A stretch of 64,000 nt of DNA, taken from NCBI GenBank assembly GCA_028023455.1, contig JAQFVV010000002.1:30823725-30887724 (forward strand), written 5' to 3'. Below the pieces are notes generated by a model that was not told the DNA's origin, ran no database searches, and saw nothing but the letters and a program-made list of their open reading frames with translations. The position numbers were made by a program, and so were the translations under genes. Shown here piece by piece: positions 1-12,944 of this stretch; position 1 is the stretch's first letter; every line of letters begins with the position of its first letter. The stretch comes from Epiperipatus broadwayi (lineage: Eukaryota > Onychophora > Udeonychophora > Euonychophora > Peripatidae).

Positions 1-289
1 CATAAGAGTGGTGTAGTGAAAATTACACTACAGAAATATTATTCATTATTGGAGAATCTAGTCTAATGAATGACTAATAAAAATTATTATTAGACTTTTT
101 ATTATTATTTTAACTTTTTAAAACTTCTGACGTATCATAAATTAATTTTAACTCAAAGCATGTTTAATATAAAGAAGTCCAAACATGAATAATAATAATT
201 CAAAGAATAATTGTATTTATAAAATAAATAATATTTGAAAATATGATAAATTAATGTTTTGAAATTTAATTTCCCTTCATCAAAATAGC

Positions 290-403
290 TGAAATACACA
301 GGCTTATATATACCTGTGTCTATATATGTAATAGACAGGGTATGAGCACAGACTTTCACATGACCCACCACTCTCTAAACCATCTCATAACACTGATAAT
401 TAT
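290..403 (-). repeat. R1 family terminal fragment
   Basis: Antisense end fragment of the dispersed R1 family. It shares the strings around CAGACTTTCACA, ACCCACCACTCTC and ATCTCATAACACTGATA with the copy at 58058. Only about 110 bp of the family is present. Confidence 0.7.
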
Positions 404-573
404 AACTACTGCTATATTTTTAATGCATAAATAATATAATTATTTTAGGTCTTGCATATGATCCATGGTTTGATTCATTTTCATAAATATTTTAATTCTT
501 GATATATTTTACATACTATAAACACTAAATAGTTCTAATGAGCATGTGAGTTATCTTTAAATATCTTAAATAT

Positions 574-583
574 CCCCCCCCCC
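574..583. repeat. poly-C tract (10 C)
   Basis: Homopolymer of ten C in very AT-rich DNA. Similar C tracts occur at 5639-5650, 14402-14411, 15198-15208 and 48569-48579, with a shorter one at 57903-57909. Confidence 0.9.
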
Positions 584-775
584 ATCCGTATGTTGTTAAT
601 TTATATGTGCTGATGTCTGCTAGGTGAGATGTAATGGGTGATGCAAAATAACATTTAGTATTAATCAAATATAATTATTTATCTATTCACACTTATAAAG
701 AAAGTCAAAAGAATTGTAATGGAATTTTAAACTTCACTAGCAGAATTAAATAGATAGTTATTTATATGATTTTAA

Positions 776-900
776 TTATAGGGGCTTTGAACACAGATTT
801 TCAAGATCCCTTCAGCTAGCTACTCTATCTAAAAGTACCAATAAACCTAACCACACACATGTGGAAAAGATATATGATCAACAATATATGGTATTAATAT
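776..900 (-). repeat. R1 family terminal fragment
   Basis: Antisense R1 end starting near AGGGGCTTTGAACACAG and running through the ACACATGTGGAAAAGAT and CAATATATGG segments seen in other copies. It is truncated after about 120 bp. Confidence 0.7.
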
Positions 901-1489
901 ATTTTAAATTTCCTAACCTGTTATTTGTGGATTTGATATTTCTTATAGAATAAATACAAAACCATTATTATGGCTTCAATTCCTTTATCTATTTTATAAA
1001 TGTATAAATAAATTGAATATTAATTTATCTATAAGTTTGATGTATTAACTGAATATTACAATTTCTTTTTATGGTTGGTTTATCTAAATGGTTTTATGAC
1101 ATTCATGTTTATCAATATTAAATGGAATTCAAAATTCAGTAAACCTATTTTTGCTAAAGCATAGAAAGAAAGCATAACTATATATATATATTCATCATGC
1201 TGTAGATAATTTATTTCTTTTTCAAAATGGAAAAATGATATATATATATATGCTATGTCTGGGAGCTATCCCTTTGCTTCCGAACAGACATATGCTTATA
1301 TAAATTTTATGCTTTATTACATAAATAATACAATTGTTATTATTATAAATACATATTAACAATTTCTTTACAACTTTACTACATACAAACCCAAAGGCAT
1401 ATTAAAATCATAATGAAGGTCATTGCAAAATTTATGCATTATTTTTTTAAAATGTTTTTCATTTGTAAATTGTACATTTCTGATAAATA

Positions 1490-3252
1490 AAGTAAAAACT
1501 GGTAAAGACAGTTGAGGCCCTAATCAAAAATGACATACAAGATATAATTGATCAGCTGTCTAATTGCCAGTTTGCCAAAAAGGGGAGCTCGACAGCCAAT
1601 GCTGTGAGTCGATTTCATCTATTGATAGACCACATTCGCATGAAGATCTCGCAGCCAATCGCAGTTCAGCTCGATTTTGCTGCTGCTTTTGATTGCATTC
1701 GAGTTGACGTACTTATGAAGATCCTGGAGGGACTCAAAGTACCAGCTGCCTACTTCCAGATGATAGAGAACCTCCTGTATAATAGGGAGGTGTTTTTGAT
1801 CTCTGGATGGGAGGGTGTCCCCAGGATTTAAGCCTGGTGTTTCTATTCCTCAGGGCTCTCCTCTGAGTGTGCTCCTTTTCACTGCCTATGTGAATCCCCT
1901 CCTGCTAAGCATTGAGACATCTCTTAAAGAGATATCCATACCTTTGCTAAGAGAGAGGGTCCATTGTGTCTCCTATATGGATGATGTGGTGGTTTTTCTT
2001 GCTTCATGGGAGGAGCTTGCTGGACTAGAGGAGCTCTTGGACCAATTCGAATGTGAATTTGGTCTGTCAACAAGGAGAAATCGGCAATCTGATCGATTAT
2101 GACTGGCAAGCAAATTCTCGGCATATTTAAGGCTCCACCTCAGAAGTTCCTGGGTTTTCATCTAGTGGCCTTCCCATCTAAAATGAGGAAGGAAATTGAA
2201 AACGATTTAATGACTAAGATAACAAAATTTATTGGATCATTGAGAAGATTTATTTGTCTTTGTTCGGGAAAATCTTGCTGATGAATGCTGTCATGCTCCC
2301 CAAGATTACATACTTCCTTGCAGGCTTCTCACTGATGAAAGACTTTATAAGGAATGTCAAAACCCAATGTAGGAAGCTGTGTTGGGGGGGGAGCTCCTGT
2401 CATCAGCCTGCGCCTCCTACAGAAACCTAAACAGATGAATGGCATAGGACTACACTCAGTCAAAATCTTATTAATACAGTGTTTTCATAATGTTCTTACC
2501 AGATTATTTATGAAAAACCCAGATATGGAAGGGCCAATATTCCCAGAAGAAATAACTCCTACCGATAGGCCACCTCCCAAAAGTGGAAGGCTTTGGATTC
2601 AAAAGCAAATCTCTATAGTATTTAACCATCTAAAAATGAAGCCAGGAACAATGTTTAATAACAAACTAAACTACTGGAACACATATGATCTTATGAATCT
2701 GGAAGAAACTAAAATTGACAATATTCTTTCGATTGGAATATCGAGGTTCTCCAGGTTGACCAAACGTCTAAAATTGGAACCGAGGTTTGTTGATTTTTTA
2801 ATCAAGGTTAACCTTGGGGCCTTGCCTACCGCTGACTTCCTACATAGTAAAAGGAATTATAATCTGGACCCTATATGTGCACTATGTAGGCGTAGTGATG
2901 AGACAATGGCACATATATTGGAGGAGTGTCAAATTTGGAATAGCATAAGAAACACTTTTAAATCTCTCATTAAAACAAAGAATCAGCTTGTGTAAATTTG
3001 ACTAAGGCCTTCAAGAGTGGACATTTTGGGGTCATAAGATTGGCAACATTTATAAATTTTTCCATTTGGTCATTGAGAAATAAGACTATCTTCGAAAGTG
3101 GAGAAGAATATGACATGATGAAAATGTCTTTACACTTACTAAAAGAAATTAAAGAATTAGACCAAAAATTTTTTCAGAATTGGACGTTCAACCAGACCTG
3201 GGCCCTAATAAACCTAAAACAAAGTGTAGTACCGATGATGAAAAGAATATAA
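1490..3252 (+). pseudogene. 5'-truncated L1/Tx1-like LINE, RT to C-terminus
   Basis: Remains of a non-LTR retrotransposon reverse transcriptase read in several frames. A readable frame from about 1510 gives a QFAKKGSSTANA block, then motif A as QLDFAAAFDCI (about 1663-1697). After a frameshift near 1815-1830, motif B reads IPQGSPLSVLLF (about 1846-1881) and motif C reads YMDDVVVF (about 1974-1997). A motif-D-like VNKEKSAI follows in another frame near 2070. Downstream comes a stretch like the LLMNAVMLPKITYF...CWGG block typical of L1/Tx1-type elements, then a zinc-knuckle-like C-x2-C-x7-H-x4-C (CALCRRSDETMAHILEEC) at about 2876-2930 and a final SIW-LRNKTIF segment in the frame starting 2998. 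At least four frame breaks and no endonuclease domain remain. A 3' UTR may extend to about 4070, where AATAAA lies. The clade is inferred from pattern only. Confidence 0.8.
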
Positions 3253-5478
3253 AGTTGTAAATCCACAGATACTGAGAAAATTTAATGAACCATTTACCTA
3301 AAACATTCTAGATAAACTTTATATGGAAGAGATCCAAGAATTAGAAAATGCCATTATAAAGTTACTCACCTACTTGATGAATAATAGGAAAGGGCTTTCA
3401 TTTGATTAACGGATCAGTTTTAATCAATGACCCAATAAATATATTAAGACTGCTTTAACAATGCTTAATGGTAACCGATTCGCTTACTGTAAAGAATCTA
3501 TGATATATTTCATGTAATTTTCAGTCTTACGTATTCTATGAAAACCTGCTTTTAAGAAATTTTATCAATGCAATCCCTATATTGGATTGGCTAACCTCAT
3601 GATCTATAAGTAAAATGTATGGCTTTCATATATGATTCATAATGATTAATCTCTCGATATTTAAAATGTTAAATTAATACACACAGAAACATTGGAAATG
3701 CTCTTCACTTGATAAGATAAAACTCTATAGACTAAATGGCCAAATATGGTTTTAATCATTGTCCACATGTTCATCAATTAGACTTATATGTGTTTGAATT
3801 GACTAACACCATCATATATGTGATATACATGATCAGATTAATGTAAATGGGCCATTACTATGATTTCTGGAATGGGAAGTTATATGTTTTCAATTTCTGG
3901 TGATAACTAATGTCTTAATGTAATTGATATGAAATTAATTGTTTTTTGTTTATACATACAAGCATAACCTCTGATTTTGTTGACTGGTCTCCTTTGAGAT
4001 TGATATGTAAATGTCCTTCTTTTTGTAAATGATTCTTATGGTTTGTGAATAAAATTTCCTTTTGAAAGATAAATTAAAAATTATGGAAATACAAAATAAA
4101 ATCAAAGTTTAATCATTAAAATAAAATGTTGCAAACATAACACAAATGATAGTTAGGTGCTTTAAATTAAAAGTGCAATGCAAAATGATTAATTTAATTA
4201 TAAATGATTTAAATAGTTTGACCAATCTTTTATGTTATTTTCCTTTCATTATTTACCTACATATATATTTAAAAAAAAAAAATTGATTATTTTTTCTTAC
4301 AAAGCGCAAGCTTGTGGTTAAGACCTGTATAGGTCCCTACCATCGCATTTTCAAGCGCACATAGCTTGAAGTTTATTGCCTTAGTAATTATTACTTACGT
4401 AATCAATGTGCATTAAATAAATTTATAATTAATAATATAATGATTTACAAAAGAGGAGAAAGTAGTTAATTATGATATGCACTCGTAAATCAAATAAAAA
4501 ATTAATTATGATGTGTACTTTTGAATCTTGACGTAATATTTATGCCTTAACTGCCCTGCTCTTAATATTCCCCATTTAGTGTTATATCATAAACACATAA
4601 TCACAGACATGTAATAAAATATTTTAAAATACATTTTAATTAATGATAATAAAAATATACAAATAAATTTTAAAAAATTAATTGAAAGAGTGGAATTATT
4701 TTTATCTTCTTGTAAGTTCAAAAATAATCATAGTTTGTGATTATTTTCTTAGGTTGAATCCTGGTTATTCTAGATTTTGTACTTTTGTCATGTCATAGTA
4801 TTTTATCATATTTCAGTATGAATGCCATATCAAAGTACCTTATGGTTTATTAATATTTTTATGATGGTCAAAAAATATATGACTGTAGTTTCCTTTTTCC
4901 ATGGATGCTTAGGAGATGAGAATACATTAGAATTTTTTAGAGTAGGTTACAATCTTCAGGAAAAACTATTTATTTTCTTACTCTGACATTCTTTGCTTTA
5001 TTTGCATAAACTTTGTTTTAGACATACTAATGCCGTTTCAATGCCATTTTTGGACACTGTAAGAGGTATTAATTCAGGAATATTTACTGAATCTAGGAAC
5101 AATACAATCTCACTAGTGATTCGTTTTCTCTTTCACTTGCTCTGACATTTTGATATAAAACTTATGATTGAAGAATCATCCACTCTAATAACAGTATTTT
5201 TGTCACATGGGAGTGATCGATCGATCTATCTATAGATCAAAGTTTAAACAAACAATTAAGACTTCTCTAGTATTTAAAAAATAATTACATTTGTATCAAA
5301 GAATTAAATTTTTGACTATTGTATTTATTTTTTTTAGAAAATATTTGTTATATTTTCTTTACTTGATTTTTAACTTTTTGTAATATTAAATTTCATTAAG
5401 TTTTTATGAACTGTTAAAGGCAATACTTTCTGTATTTTTAATATTGAAATGCAAACATTACGCTTAATCCAGATGTAA
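3253..5478. other. intronic AT-rich stretch, little recognisable
   Basis: The first 800 bp may be the 3' UTR of the LINE upstream, since a GTGAATAAAATTTCC segment lies near 4045. Beyond that I see no coding frame, no RNA gene and no convincing repeat end. Confidence 0.4.
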
Positions 5479-5479
5479 T

Positions 5480-5945
5480 TAAAGGGGATTTGAACCCAAA
5501 CTTTCAAGCTTCCTATAGTCATCCATTCTATCCAATATAAACAATATACATGACCACATACATATGAAAAAAATAAATGATTTCCAATATACGTATTCTT
5601 GCTGAATCAGACTCATCAGTTGGTCCAGATCATATTCTCCCCCCCCCCCCATATATATATAACCAGTGCTCAGTTTATATTAAGATAGCAAATCTACACA
5701 CTTTAATGTGGACAGGGATGGAGAGGACTGAAGCCTGTCCATTAAAGTGTGTAGATTTGCTATCTTAATATAAACTGAGCATTGATTATATATATATGTG
5801 GGACATAGTCATAATCCAGACCTACTGATAAATGCTGATTCAGCATGAAATACGCATCACATGTATGTGGACATGGATAGAGTGGATGGCTGTAGGGAAC
5901 TTGAATATTTGGGTTCAAATTGCCTTTAATTTCAGTATTTTTGTA
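5480..5945. repeat. R1 palindrome: antisense end plus sense end
   Basis: Two truncated R1 copies face each other. The antisense half starts near AGGGGATTTGAACCCA (5483) and runs to about 5725. The sense half runs from about 5730 to GGGTTCAAATTGCC (about 5913-5926). The segment AGTGTGTAGATTTGCTATC and its complement sit either side of the centre, so about 220-bp arms could pair. A 12-C tract lies in the left arm at 5639-5650. Confidence 0.85.
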
Positions 5946-6770
5946 AATTATTTTTAGCTATGATGTAAGTAAGATTGCAGTCTGAAATTGCATCATCTAA
6001 TAATTGTATTTTTATCCAAAAAAACTTTAAATGAAAATAAAATCCACTTTTAAGTGCTCAAGATTTTATAAGCTTCATAAATCAGTCATTAATATTTATG
6101 TGGGGGGGGGTATAGTTTTTTAAATACATTGACTTTATATATAGACTTTTTTGTAAGCAGGTATAGGTTTGGGGATTATAGTTTAAATTATTTGTAGATA
6201 TATTTTAAAAAGTTGTTATACTTTCAATCTTCACATATGTAAATATTATTGTTTGATTTACAGTATTTGTAAAATTTTGGATAGTAGCCAAAAGTGGAGT
6301 TCAGACAAAGATACATTTACTAGAGGATGAAATTTCAGCTAGGGTTGTTTTTAATTGATTTTTTACTTCATTACATCGTAACTGAAAAATTACAATAGTA
6401 TATAGACTAGTTTAGTTAGATTTCAACAGTTAAATCTATAAACCCGTGAGAACTATATTATAGATTTTGATTCCAAATGCTATTAGCATAGTTTTTGACA
6501 CAGTGCTTACTTACTAGATTGTTGTCCCAATGCAAAATGACCCTTTATATTAGTTTGCGCAGGTGGCTGGCATTAAAAGAAATAAAAAACAAACTCTCAC
6601 TTGAGGATTAGAATTAAGCTATATATAAATGAGACTGGGTTTACATCTAGGATGTAATGGATTTTACGTTTGTTAGAAACTTGCTAGAATTGCTATTCCT
6701 TACATACCTTTGAAGCAACTAATACAAAGGATCATTTTGCTTTGGCATAACAATATAGTAAGTATAGTAG
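5946..6770. other. intronic stretch, nothing recognised
   Basis: AT-rich sequence with a 9-G tract at 6102-6110. No coding frame or repeat boundary is evident up to the hAT target duplication at 6771. Confidence 0.4.
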
Positions 6771-9398
6771 CTCTAAGACAGCAGTTCTCAACCTTGGGTC
6801 AAGACCCCTTTGAGGGTTGAACAACCCTTTCACAGGGGTCACCCACAATCAGATATGCCAACATATGAGTATCCGGTGTGATGTCATTATCATACCAACT
6901 ACATTCCATACATTCCATACGATGTGATGAAGTTAACACCATAATGTACTTATGCAGACCAGTCACATATTTGTAGAGAGCAGCTACTCTGTTAAAAGCA
7001 GCTAATATGTTGAAGGCAGTAGTATTGGAAATAAAATGACAATTCATGAATTATAATTAGTGGCTAAATTTAAAATCATCAACTACTGCAAAAAAATATC
7101 TGTAACATGGAAACTTAATCTGAATGCTGATCAATTTTTTAATATTCAGTTGTGGTTGATGCGAATACTGCCTCCTTATGATAGTAGCAGGTATATAAAA
7201 AAATACAGCACCAAGATGGTAAATCATAGGAAACTTTAATGAACTGTATTGACTGAATTATGCCATGTATCATCTTTTGTATTATTAAAGTTATTATTAT
7301 ATACTATTTTCATTAGCAAACCACCCCATGACAATGGATTGTGTAGAGAAGAATGTTAAGAAAAGAAAATATAGTGAGGATTTTTTTCAGTATGGTTTTA
7401 CCTCAATAATTACAGCAGGAATTGAGAAACTGCAATGTGTTATTTGTTGTGAAGTTCTATCAGGCGAATCTATTAAGCCGAACAAACTAAAATGCCATTT
7501 TGATAGCAAACATCTGAGCTTTTCTGGCAAGGATCCCCAACTATTTTAGAAGCAATGCTGATGGATTCAAGAAAGTCAGATTTGATACTGGTTGCAAATA
7601 CTACAAACAAAACATAGCAGCCATTGAAACTTTATATTTGGTGGCACTTAGAATCACCAGAGCTATGACACCTCACACCAATGCTGAGGATTTACTATTG
7701 CCAGCGGCTAAAGACATTGTTCAAATTATGATTGGAGATGAATTTGTTATGAAATTGAGTGCAATTTCTTTCATCTAATGACAATGTGCACAGAAGAATA
7801 GATGATATGTCTGCTGATATTCTTGATTAGGTATTCCAGGAAATTAAATCTGTACTGCTTTGCTTACACTTACTGGTTTATATGAGGTATATTAATGATG
7901 GTGACTTTAAAGATGAGTTTCTTTTTTGCAAACCTCTTGAAATAAAAACTACAGCATGTGATGTATTTAACACAGTTGGATCATTTCTGAAAGAACATAA
8001 GATCTCATGGAAAAAAGTTTGTGGAGTTTGCACAGATGATGCTCCAGGAATGCTAGAATGTTGATCTGGATTTCAACATTTGGTACTGAATGAGCCACCA
8101 AAAGTCATTGGAACTCACTGTATGATTCATTGGAAAATATTAGCAACAAAGATTCTACCACAAGAGTTACAAGAAGTTGTGAAAAGAATCATAAGTTGTG
8201 TTAATTTTATAAAAGCGAGCCCTTTGACTATTTTTGAAACCATGCAACGAGTTGGATGCTCCGAACAATGCTCTGCTATTTCACACTGAAGTAAGATGAT
8301 TGTTGAGAGGAAAGATTTTGAAATGTGTTTCTGAACTTTGTGATGAATTCAAAACATTTTTAAATCAAAAGGCAAGACTGCGGTTTGAAGCACTTTTTGG
8401 TGGCAAAAAGGAACTGGAGAAAATAGCTTACTTGGTTGCCATCTTTGCCATCTTGAATGAGTTAAATTTATCACTGCAAAGACCAAATGCAACATGTCTC
8501 AATTTATCTGAAAAGATTAGATCATTCCAGGGATGAAAATAAAATTTACATGTTGCCTACTTTATCTGCATTCTTTGAGGAACATGTCATTGAACCAGAC
8601 AAAAGGATTACAATGACAATTTCTGTGAAAAAAATACTTGCATATGCTTGCAGATGAAATTTCATCATATTTTCCAAATCTACCTGACAACCCATTTGCA
8701 CTTGCCAGAAGACCATTCACAGACAAAGTTGAAGATGTTCCTGAGACAGCACAAGAGGAGTTTATTAAACTTATTAATAATGATGTGGCAAGAACTGATT
8801 TTTTTACAATGCCAGTTACAAAATTCTGAATCAGGTATTTGCAGTTATATCCTGCTCTGTCTGAAGCAGTGTTGCACCTTTTTCTTTCATTTATCTTCGT
8901 GAAACAGGTTTTCCAGCTTGTTGGTTATAAAGTCTAAATACAGAAAAAGACTTGTGGAAGATGATCTGTGTTGTGCTCTTGCAAAGATTGCCCCAAGAAT
9001 TTCTGATCTGGTGAGAAAGAAGCAATCTCAACCTTCACACTGATCTTGGATTTTTATGCATACTGTCACAAAATGTAGCAATATAGTTGCTGTTGTTATA
9101 TTAAGACTATTGTTATGCTTCAAAAAAATTTTCATTTATTTATAATTAGAAATAAATATTTTACAATATATAATTACATATTATTTTTGTGACTAATAAT
9201 TATGCTTTAATTATGTTCAATTTGTTATAATGAAAATACATTCTACATATCAGATATTTGCATTATAATTCGTAACAGTAGCAAAATTACAGTTATGAAG
9301 TAGCAACAAAAATAATTTTAGGGTTGCGGATCACCACAACATAAGGAACTGTATTAAAGGGTTATGGCATTAGAAGGTTGAGAACTTCTGCTGTAAGA
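6771..9398 (+). mobile_element. SPIN-like hAT DNA transposon with target duplications
   Basis: The element proper spans 6779-9390 (2612 bp). Its left end reads CAGCAGTTCTCAACC and its right end GGTTGAGAACTTCTG, near-perfect inverted repeats of the CAGNGGTTCTCAACC type. It is flanked by 8-bp duplications CTCTAAGA (6771-6778) and CTGTAAGA (9391-9398), 7 of 8 identical, the size expected for hAT. Subterminal blocks such as ACCCTTTCACAGGGGTCA (left) and AGTAGCAAAATTACAGTTA plus CACCACAACATAAGGAACTG (right) match, as I recall them, the SPIN (SPace INvaders) family first described as horizontally transferred among tetrapods and later found in invertebrates. The target resembles the NTCTAGAN preference of this hAT group. 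The transposase inside is broken, so this copy cannot move itself. Confidence 0.9.
7328..9044 (+). pseudogene. hAT (SPIN/Buster-type) transposase, broken
   Basis: The frame from ATG 7328 starts with basic residues and a BED-like zinc finger (CVICCEVLSGES, then a His-x4-His-type end, KCHFDSKH) before a stop at 7549. Later pieces continue in shifting frames: an AAKDIVQIMIGDEFVMKLSA region (about 7700-7770), a DGDFKDEFLFCKPLE region with a CTDDAPGMLEC segment (7882-8064), an IGTHCMIHWKILATK segment (8080-8289), an EALFGGKKELEKIAYLV segment (8300-8536), and a C-terminal ADEISSYFPNLPDNPFAL block with SKYRKRLVEDDLCCALAK-like sequence to about 9044. This is the order of the RNaseH-like hAT transposase of the ZBED5/FAM200-related type. 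At least five frameshifts or stops are present, including one immediately after the zinc finger. Intact members are about 570 residues. Confidence 0.9.
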
Positions 9399-9687
9399 AG
9401 TATATCAACAATATCTGGTTAATTAAAAAGTAGAAATTATTTATAAAGTTGGAAAAATGCTACAATATTAAATTAGATTTTAAATATTGAGAATTATCTT
9501 TTAAGTAATTTGTAAATAACTGGTAAGAAAATGTAAATTAAAAAATGTGTTACACTTAAAGTTAAAAATTGAACTTATTAATTAAATTATTTAAAAAAGA
9601 GTATAATGTTGATTTTCAATTACATTTAAATATTTTCCGTATTTTACATTTCAAATTTTCTCTCTTTTATTCTATGTTCTTTTTCAG

Positions 9688-9867
9688 ATATTAAGTCAGT
9701 ATGGTCCCGATTGTAAGATTGATTCAAAATGGCATCTTATTGGCCAATTTTCAAGTATTGGCTCTTTGGGGGCTACCAAAAATCATTGGCTTTGTGACGA
9801 ACTTCTAACATCTTTAAATGCTATAAAAGGGCTCGAAAAATCATTTCAAAAATCTCAATTCCATTTG
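9688..9867 (+). CDS. TDP1: TDP1 internal exon (tyrosyl-DNA phosphodiesterase 1)
   Basis: This is a 180-nt exon of 60 codons, phase 0 at both ends. It is preceded by a pyrimidine-rich stretch ending TTTTTCAG and followed by the consensus donor GTAAGT. The translation contains WHLIGQFSSIGSLGA followed by a tryptophan-leucine-cysteine stretch, which is the diagnostic GQFSS-GSLG block of TDP1 located between the two HKN catalytic motifs. TDP1 is a phospholipase-D-superfamily nuclear and mitochondrial repair enzyme that hydrolyses the bond between a topoisomerase I tyrosine and the DNA 3' end. The conserved block lines the DNA-binding face. No stop or frameshift is present, in contrast to every transposon ORF nearby. 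The exon carrying the first HKN motif was not found in 1-9687. Family assignment rests on recall of the conserved TDP1 sequence; the matching next exon at 53421 makes it firm. Confidence 0.93.
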
Positions 9868-9888
9868 GTAAGTTTAAACTTCTCACGA

Positions 9889-11010
9889 TGGCAAATGTTC
9901 AAACTTTAATGGACAGGCTTCAATCTACTCCACCATCCAACTCATCAGCCTTCCAAAGTATTGAAAATCTGATGATGAAATGCCCAAATCCCTTCATGAT
10001 GCCAATATTATTGTCATGCCCATTAAGTCATTCTGACCCATTGGGTATAGGACCTGGTCCATTTAAATACACAGAAGAGGGGTGAGTGTATCCTGCCCAT
10101 CCCTCTTTTGTATATTTAAATGAATAAGGTTCTGTAGATGATGAGTGAGAAATGACCTAAGGTCAACATGGGCATGATCATAATAATGCCATCATCGAAG
10201 GATTTGGGCTTTCCATCATCAGATTTTCTAAGGTATAAAAGATGAGTTGGATGGTGGAATAAATTGAAGCCTATCCATTAAAATTTGAGGATTTGCTATC
10301 TTAATATAAATTGAGCACTGATTATGTATATATGTGGGAGGTGATGATCTGGACTAACTGATAAGTGTTGCTTCAACATGAAATACATTTATTGGAGATA
10401 CTTTATTCTCATGTATGTGATCATGTGTATTGGTTGTATGAGATAGATGGATAGCTGAACTGAGCTTGAAATTCTGGGTTCAAATCCTCTATAATTTCAT
10501 CTAAACTCCAGGAATATAAAAATATATCTGTATTTAAATATTACAGATTTAACCTGTATCCTGCCCATCCCTCTTCTGTATATTTAAATGGACCTGGTCT
10601 GAAATATGATAAGTCAGAATGATCTAAGGTCAACATGGGCATGACAATAATATTAGCATCATCAAGGGATTCGGGTATTCCATTATCAGATTTTCAATAG
10701 TATGGAAGGCTGAAGAGTTGGATGATGGAGTAGATTAAAGCCTGTCCACTAAAATTTGAAGATTTGCTATCTTAATATAAACCGAGCACTGATTATATGC
10801 ATGGGTGGGAAATGATGCTCTGGACCAACTGATGAGTGCTGGTTCAGCATGAAATACATATATTGGAGATCATTTATCTTTTTCACATGTGTGTGGTCAT
10901 GGGCATCAGTTGTATGAGATAGATTGGATAGCTGAGTAGAGGTTGAAAGTCTGGGTTCAAATCCCCTATAGTTGCATTTAAACTCTAGGGATATAAAGTA
11001 TACCTATATA
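9889..11010. repeat. R1 cluster: antisense, sense, sense
   Basis: An antisense R1 half begins at about 9889, only 21 nt after the TDP1 donor, and runs to about 10105. A sense copy follows (about 10106-10545), forming a palindrome centred near CATCCCTCTT. A second sense copy follows tail-to-head (about 10556-11010). The string GCCT(A/G)TCCA(T/C)TAAAATTTGA recurs at about 10268 and 10740, a spacing of roughly 472 bp. Each sense copy ends with a perfect RNA polymerase III B-box match, GGTTCAAATCC (about 10477 and 10957). Confidence 0.88.
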
Positions 11011-12900
11011 TATATATTAAGTGACTGAATTCCAAAGAAGAGGTCTGGAAGTAACACCCATATATTTTTCTTGAACCCAGATTATTACACCAAGGAAAAT
11101 AATTATGGTATTTTTATCATATCAGCAAATAGTTTTGGAGACCATGCAACAATGCTGTAGGCCATTCATCTACTGGGCATTCAATACATTTTTTCACTTG
11201 TTTTTATATACAAAAAAAATCATGAGTGAAAAAACTAAGGCATCAGCCATTATACTATAAAGTCCCTTCAATTTACGTAATTCTGGATATGGAAATAAAG
11301 ATAATACTTTCCTGAAAAGTAAAAATATGGATTTTACTATTTTTTAAAAAGGTTACTCTATGATTTATCTGAATGTTATATCAGTATTACTCATGAATTT
11401 AGGATGGAGGGATTTTTTTTAAAAACTTATTGTATTTTTTCTGAGTGTTGGCCATGATTTTGTTTTGAACCACCAAATAGAAATGACTATTAGGATATCA
11501 GGATAGAACTAAACTTATAACATTAATAAAATTTTGGGACTCTTATATTTAAAGTATTGATTATTCATGATTACTATACATGAGATTGTATGATAAAGCA
11601 CAGTGCTAATTTTAATGCTTATATTTTTTTATATTCTTTGTTTTTCTGTGTTTATGGCATTAGTAGAAAAGCGAGAGAGGGAAGGGAAAAAAGTTGAAAT
11701 AATCCTTATTTGTATTATGTTACTAAAGATGCCAATGTTTTTTTTTTTTACTGAATTTTCTATTTAAACATCACAGTTTAAAGACAAATTGAAAGATGGA
11801 GTTTCATTACTCATAATTCAAAATAATTTTTTTGCGAAGCTTCAACTGTAATATATGTATATATAATTATTTAATAAGTAGTTTGACCTATACTAATCAG
11901 TACTGTTTTCATACCAATTGAGTAGAGCATAGGAGAAGTGAGAGCTTGCTTAGCTATTTTGAAGTTATGTGCTTATTGAAGGATTATTGAGACATGAAGT
12001 ATTGAAGAGACCTCTGCTCAACAATGACTATTTAAAGTCTTTTTATTATTTATCTGAAGATAGTAGTCTCAATTATTTTACATTTGTGCTTTATGCTTTT
12101 ATTGCAAACAAGTTAGATATTTAGTTATTCATCTGGATGGTATCCTGAAGTTAAGCAATTATTTATGTATGATAACTATTTTAAATCATGGAGCTTGGTA
12201 GTAAGAAAAAAATCACACTAGATTCTCTTCAGGTTGTGATTTTTTAGAAGTAAACCATTTAAACAATACCTCTACAGAATTTTGTGTCACCAATTGTTCT
12301 ATATCCTCAATGACATTCTGAAAATGGTACAATCCCAGAAAGCCCTGTAGCTTCAAAATCATTTCTCCAAAAACTAAAAGCTATGTTGGCAAGAACTATA
12401 GTGATTTTTTTAAACCCCAGCTACAGATAATCATTGTGGAACTCATTAGTTGCTTGACAGATTTTGTGTCATTTGAATACAATTAATCAAAATAAGATTT
12501 TTTCTTTCACTTAATCAGCTGAGAATTAACTGGAGAACTTTAGTTTTTGAATCTGTTAATCTAATGACTGCAGGCATCCATAAGGATAAACATTAGATAC
12601 TAAAGAGAAGTAGAAACTAAGAATAAAGGAAATTGTTGCTTGTTAGCTCTTTTTCTAAGTGGATGACAAAAAATAAATTATTTAAAATGAAGTTTAATAA
12701 TTTATTCTACCTGGAAAAGATTATACAATTTTCACAAATGATTCCTAAGTTCAGATAGAAGCAGTATTTTAAAAGTCTATGAGTAGCCTCCAATTTTCAC
12801 CATATAAAATTTGGTAGTTGTGGCTTCTATATTATTCAACCTTTAAATTATACACTATCTATCTCTTAAGTAATATGTGTATAGACGTTAACCGTGCAAT
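11011..12900. other. intronic stretch, nothing recognised
   Basis: AT-rich sequence with poly-T runs (for example 11738-11750). I found no coding frame, inverted-repeat element or R1 copy. Confidence 0.4.
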
Positions 12901-12944
12901 AATATTGCAGTTAGAGTGCGCAGTTTTACTGTACATAGCATGGA

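Noticed and set aside
1-9687. Preceding TDP1 exon
   Set aside because: No block like the region before GQFSS was found upstream; probably outside the window.
9888-10085. R1 antisense frames here and at 39140-39367 give similar peptides (TLMDRLQSTP, PILLSCP)
   Set aside because: Other R1 copies, such as 42761-43000, have stops in the same frame. The similarity only reflects shared DNA.
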